Shown here piece after piece: positions 30,994-34,414 of a stretch of DNA of 34,414 nt (position 1 is the first letter of the stretch; each line of letters starts with the position of its first letter). Under the pieces are notes generated by a model, which did no database searches, was not told the origin of the DNA, and was given only the letters and a program-made list of their open reading frames with translations. The stretch comes from an uncultured Mycoplasmataceae bacterium. GTDB lineage: Bacteria; Bacillota_I; Bacilli_A; Mycoplasmatales; Hepatoplasmataceae. The DNA is taken from contig CAMZOE010000035.1 of the NCBI GenBank assembly GCA_947330515.1, positions 1 through 34,414 of the forward strand, written 5' to 3'. Both the position numbers and the translations under genes were made by a program.

Positions 30994-31029
30994 TATAATA
31001 ATAATAGATTAAAAAGTAAAGTTTTTAAT
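30994..31029 (+). promoter_or_regulatory. -10 box and inverted repeat before A4
   Basis: TATAAT (30994-30999), with a possible but closely spaced TTGATA (30974-30979), is followed after eight bases by ATTAAAAA (31008-31015) and TTTTTAAT (31022-31029). The repeat ends 38 bases before the A4 start, matching the layout of A2 and A3. Confidence 0.4.
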
Positions 31030-31067
31030 TAAAAAAAGTAAGCAATTTTTTTAGAAAGAAGGTAATT

Positions 31068-33566
31068 TTGAAAAATAAATATTTTTCATTATTATTCTCA
31101 TCAGTGATTATTTTAGGTACCTTTTCCGGTACTGTAGTTAATCGTGAGTTTAATAATTTAACAACCTCTTCTGAACATAGAAGTTCAGGAAAAAATAGAG
31201 AGTTTGATCCATTAACCTGGAAAAAGGAAATGGCAAAAATTAAAGAAAATGACAACTATCATCGAAATATAGATTTTAAAGGTGAATATGTTGATTATTT
31301 TAATAATAGTAAAACATACTATTTAAAACAAGATATCGATTACGCTCCATTAGTTGATAGCGGAATGGATATTTACAATAGAAATACATCATCAATTGTT
31401 TTAGTTGATGGTTCAACATTTAATGGGAATAACCATCAAATTAAAAATAGATATGATCGTTCAGAATTGGAACATTTTATCCAATATAATCCAACAGTAT
31501 TTGAATCTTTTAGTAATTCAACTTATTACAGTGCTGAAACATCTTTATATCTTTTTGATCTTGTTAATAATGTAACTGTTGAAAACTTAACTTTCAACAA
31601 TTCTCCTTTTGTAACAGGACTAGCATCAGGAAAATCAGTTTTCCATAATGTTAATTTAGTAAATATTGATATCTCCGGATTATCAATTAAAGCAGCACCA
31701 TTTTCTTTTAATGGTTATACTAAACAAAATTCATTTGATATTTCCTTGTTTGCAAGGGAATTTGATTCAAATGTGGTTTTAGAAAATTCATATTTTGATA
31801 ATATTAATATTTCTGATAATCATTTCATTTTAAATCAAAATCCTTCATATGATTTAGGACTAAGTGTAGATTTTTCCTTAGTTACTTTAATCTCAGACAA
31901 ATATACAGTAGATGCTCCAGTAAGGTTTGAAAATCTTGAGTATCAAAACTGAACTATTAGAGATAATACTGTTTCAGTAAAAAACTGAAAAGCTGATTTT
32001 ATCAATAAAAACCTTATTACTTTTTCACCATTTTTTGTTGGTGGATCACGTTTTTCATATGAAAGATATCATAAAGCAACTCACAATAATAATGCTTTAG
32101 ATTCTAAAAGTAATTCAGTTTTTGAAACTAAAATATTGGTTCAAAACATTTATTTTAGTGATTTCGTTTTCGAAAACAACAGAGGAGTTCATGTTAACAC
32201 TTCTGAATTAGATGAAGGGATTAATCTTTCTCTTTTACCTATGTTTAACGATGATGGAATAATTGAAATGAATTTTCAAACTATCTTGATTAATAACATT
32301 AATATTTCAAAAAGTAGTCAAATTACTTTTGATAATTATGTTACTAGCTGAGCAAACACTACTATAAGTTTTGGAGATTTAATGTTTTTTGATAACATTG
32401 CTCAAACACTTGCAACATTACTTGAAAAATTACCAACTCCTTGAGTTTCAAAAGCAAGTGCATTAATTACAGATCAAGTTTTCAAAGAAAGATTCTTTTC
32501 GAGTGAATATTGAAATACTTTTCAGGATCAAGAATTAACTTTAAAAAAAGAACCATGATTTGCTATTAATAAAACTATTAAATTAGATGAAAATAAAAAT
32601 CCAGCGCTAGTAGCTACTTCAACTCTTGGTAACTTTAAACCAACATATTTTAAATATGTTGTTAGTTCAAGCAATAATAATAAAACTTGAAAAATTCTTC
32701 AAGAAAAAGAATTTGATGAAGAAACAATTAAAGGTTCAATATGAGAACATAGTTTTTTAAATAAATATTTTGATATTAGTTCTTTAGATATTAATAGTGA
32801 TGATTACTTAAAAGTAGATATCTTTTGAGGAAGAGATGATAAAAAAATCTTTAATATTAATACTAATCAACCAAACTTTTTTGTTTATGATTTTACAAAT
32901 AACTATGATGCAACAAAACAAGAATTTAATTATCATTTTATTGTTAATAATCATCTTAGACAACTTAATTCTTTAGAATTATCATTAGATGATTCTTCAA
33001 CAAACATTTTCCAAACAACTATTGTTGTTGATCAAAATGAAGATATTCAAGAGATAAATGGTTCAATGAGTGTGGTAGTTACACCACCAAAAACTTCAAT
33101 ATTTACTTTTACTGCTAACTATACTGCATTTGGGGAACACTATTCATATTCTTTATCACCAAAAAATGGTAGAAATTTTGAATTTGGATTTGGAGAAAAC
33201 TATATCAAAAATTTTCAAACAATTGATTTTCCAATGCCAACAGGAATTACTCAAAAAACAAAAATTATTATTGAAAGTATTTCTTTAGTAATATTAATTA
33301 TCATTCTTGTGATTATTTTATTTGTTGTTTTTAAAATTAATAAAAATAAACAAGAAATTAATAAACTAGAAGAAGCAATGTTAAGTTGATCGCAAGTTAA
33401 CGGAGGAAATAACAAAGCTTCACAAGAATTTATTGATAATCAAGAAGATGAATTTGATTTTAATTATGAAGAAGAAAACTTTGATTACGAAGAAGAAAAT
33501 AGTTATCTTGAAGATGATTTATATGAAGAAGATTATTATCAAGATGAAGAATTTGGGGCATACTAA
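31068..33566 (+). CDS. A4: divergent type-A surface protein, TTG start
   Basis: The product has 832 residues. The start is TTG 31068, five bases after AAGAAGG; no ATG gives the signal peptide (KNKYFSLLFSSVIILGTFSG). Conserved blocks are YVDYFNNSKTYYLKQDIDY, STFNGNNHQIKNRYD, NLTFNNSPFVTG, ITFSPFFVGG and LLPMFNDDG. It is the most divergent A protein: it lacks the WxHYNWWV motif before its TM helix (about 736-755), has a different membrane-proximal ectodomain (SVVVTPPKTSIFTFTANY…) and an extra proline-containing stretch near residues 435-455. The tail starts with EINKLEEAMLSW, equivalent to the EM..VE.AMA.W of the others, and then about 60 acidic residues with EEENFDYEEEN-type repeats. Its TAA overlaps the B4 ATG by one base (TAATG). 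Confidence 0.83.
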
Positions 33567-34414
33567 TGAAAAAAATTAAAAAAACATTATCACTATCTTT
33601 AGTGACTTTAATGTTAGCTGCTGGCTCAGCAGGAGTGATAAACTCTTATGTTAATGAAACTAATAGTTTAAGTTCATTAACAAATGGTGAAAATAGTATT
33701 CCAGCAACTGATTTTGTAAATGATTTAAATAACTTATCACCTGGTGGTACATATGAACTAACTGAAGATATTAATCTTTCTAGTTTAACTGCAGAAGATA
33801 GAATTAATATTAATGGTATTACCTTAAATGGTAATGGACATAGAATTTATAATCGTGTTTTAAACGGTAATAAAACCTTTAGCATTGATAGTAAAGAGAG
33901 TGAATTTTATTTATTTGAATCTATTCAAGATTCAACTATCAACAACTTAATTTTTGATGATGTTATCTTTCCAATTTATGATTTAAATCATTCGGAATTA
34001 AATAATGTTGTTTTCCAAAATACAGATTATGTTGGAATGAATTTCAATATCAATCATTTTGAAGAAATTTTTCAAGAAGGTAGTTCTCGTCCTTTAAATG
34101 TAGCTACAATTGGATTAGTTATTAATAAAATGGAGGATTCAACTATTGAAGATATTAATATTAAAGATATCTCCTTTAGCGATAATGTTATCGATAATAA
34201 AACACCAACTAAACCTCCTTATCCTTACTATATGGAAGAAAAAACTATTATTGTTTCTTCAATTGGGTACATTAAAGAAAATAGAAATGAAAACAGAAGA
34301 GTAAAAAATATTATTGATAATATTGATATTGAAAATATTGCTTTTGATAATAATTCTTTTATTGGAAATAAATTAAATGATTTATCAGCTCCTACTACTA
34401 TAGATTATGGAAAT
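33566..34414 (+). CDS. B4: type-B surface protein, partner of A4 (3' truncated by window edge)
   Basis: The frame is open from ATG 33566 to the window end, 283 codons, with no stop. The signal peptide MKKIKKTLSLSLVTLMLAAG is followed by DFVNDLNNLSPGGTYELTED, INLSSLTAEDRININGIT, LNGNGHRIYNRVLNGNK and LIFDDVIFPIYDLNHSELNN, the same order as in B1-B3. The region aligned to the B1 premature stop reads ENRNENRRVKNIIDNIDIEN and is open, so the B1 TAA is specific to that copy. The rest, including the TM helix and the VTGIQL tail, would lie beyond the window. Confidence 0.85.
   Translation, partial: MKKIKKTLSLSLVTLMLAAGSAGVINSYVNETNSLSSLTNGENSIPATDFVNDLNNLSPGGTYELTEDINLSSLTAEDRININGITLNGNGHRIYNRVLNGNKTFSIDSKESEFYLFESIQDSTINNLIFDDVIFPIYDLNHSELNNVVFQNTDYVGMNFNINHFEEIFQEGSSRPLNVATIGLVINKMEDSTIEDINIKDISFSDNVIDNKTPTKPPYPYYMEEKTIIVSSIGYIKENRNENRRVKNIIDNIDIENIAFDNNSFIGNKLNDLSAPTTIDYGN

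Larger units (their letters stand above)
15946..34414 (+). repeat. Tandem array of four A/B surface-protein gene pairs
   Basis: Cassettes are A1/B1 (15946-20669), A2/B2 (20845-25606), A3/B3 (25978-30922) and A4/B4 (31068 to beyond the window). All A genes share PMFNDD, a PFF(I/V)GG block and YVDY; all complete B genes share PTIGG(V/I)(I/V)G, the DSYAK block and a VTG(I/L)QL tail. Divergence between copies is large at the protein level, so the expansion is not recent. Confidence 0.9.

Noticed and set aside
15946-34414. Array as mycoplasma MIB-MIP immunoglobulin binding/protease pairs
   Set aside because: The paired layout is similar, but B and A lack the serine-protease (DUF31-type) motifs expected of MIP, and both carry C-terminal TM helices with cytosolic tails.
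15946-34414. Array proteins as lipoproteins (vlp/vsp type)
   Set aside because: No signal peptide has a lipobox cysteine; the ectodomains are almost free of Cys and a C-terminal TM anchor is present instead.

Overview
The window comes from a mollicute (wall-less, Mycoplasma/Spiroplasma-type bacterium). It is extremely AT-rich and reads TGA as tryptophan: the invariant Trp after the SMC Walker A motif is TGA at 6804-6806, and most long genes here only read through if TGA is Trp. Most genes have purine-rich Shine-Dalgarno sites, and hairpin plus U-run terminators are frequent. I could not fix the genus from sequence alone.

Layout. (1) 1-3085 is a mixed flank: a polytopic membrane protein (possibly an ABC-2 type permease), a small membrane protein split by a -1 frameshift, a DUF4238 protein on the minus strand, and rpmB (L28) on the minus strand. 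(2) 3309-12269 is a compact co-directional housekeeping block: fakA, plsX, rnc, smc, ftsY, ylxM, ffh. It joins fatty-acid activation, RNA processing, chromosome condensation and the SRP targeting pathway, and resembles the conserved Firmicutes fakA-plsX-rnc-smc-ftsY-ylxM-ffh order. (3) 12450-12593 encodes a 47-residue unknown protein with its own promoter, strong SD and terminator. (4) 12855-15600 holds two membrane-anchored paralogues made of three and two copies of an unrecognised repeat of about 150 residues. (5) 15946-34414 is the most striking part: four tandem copies of a two-gene cassette, A followed by B, the last running off the window.

The A/B array. Each A protein (832-908 aa) and B protein (about 727-738 aa) has an N-terminal signal peptide, a large Asn/Ile-rich ectodomain with beta-helix-like motifs, a beta-sandwich-like region, one C-terminal transmembrane helix and a cytosolic tail. 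A tails are long, acidic and Tyr-rich with internal tandem repeats; B tails are about 22 residues, basic then ending in a conserved motif. A and B share recognisable N-terminal motifs, so they look like ancient paralogues that were later amplified as a pair. Every A-B junction overlaps by 1 base or leaves 1 base, which suggests translational coupling and a 1:1 partner complex at the cell surface. Each of the first three cassettes ends in a terminator, and cassettes 2-4 start with a TATAAT box followed closely by an inverted repeat. B1 carries a single in-frame TAA. I recognise no described family for the A, B or 150-residue-repeat proteins. This array is my candidate for an undescribed system, probably a variable, paired surface adhesin/receptor family, but that function is inference.
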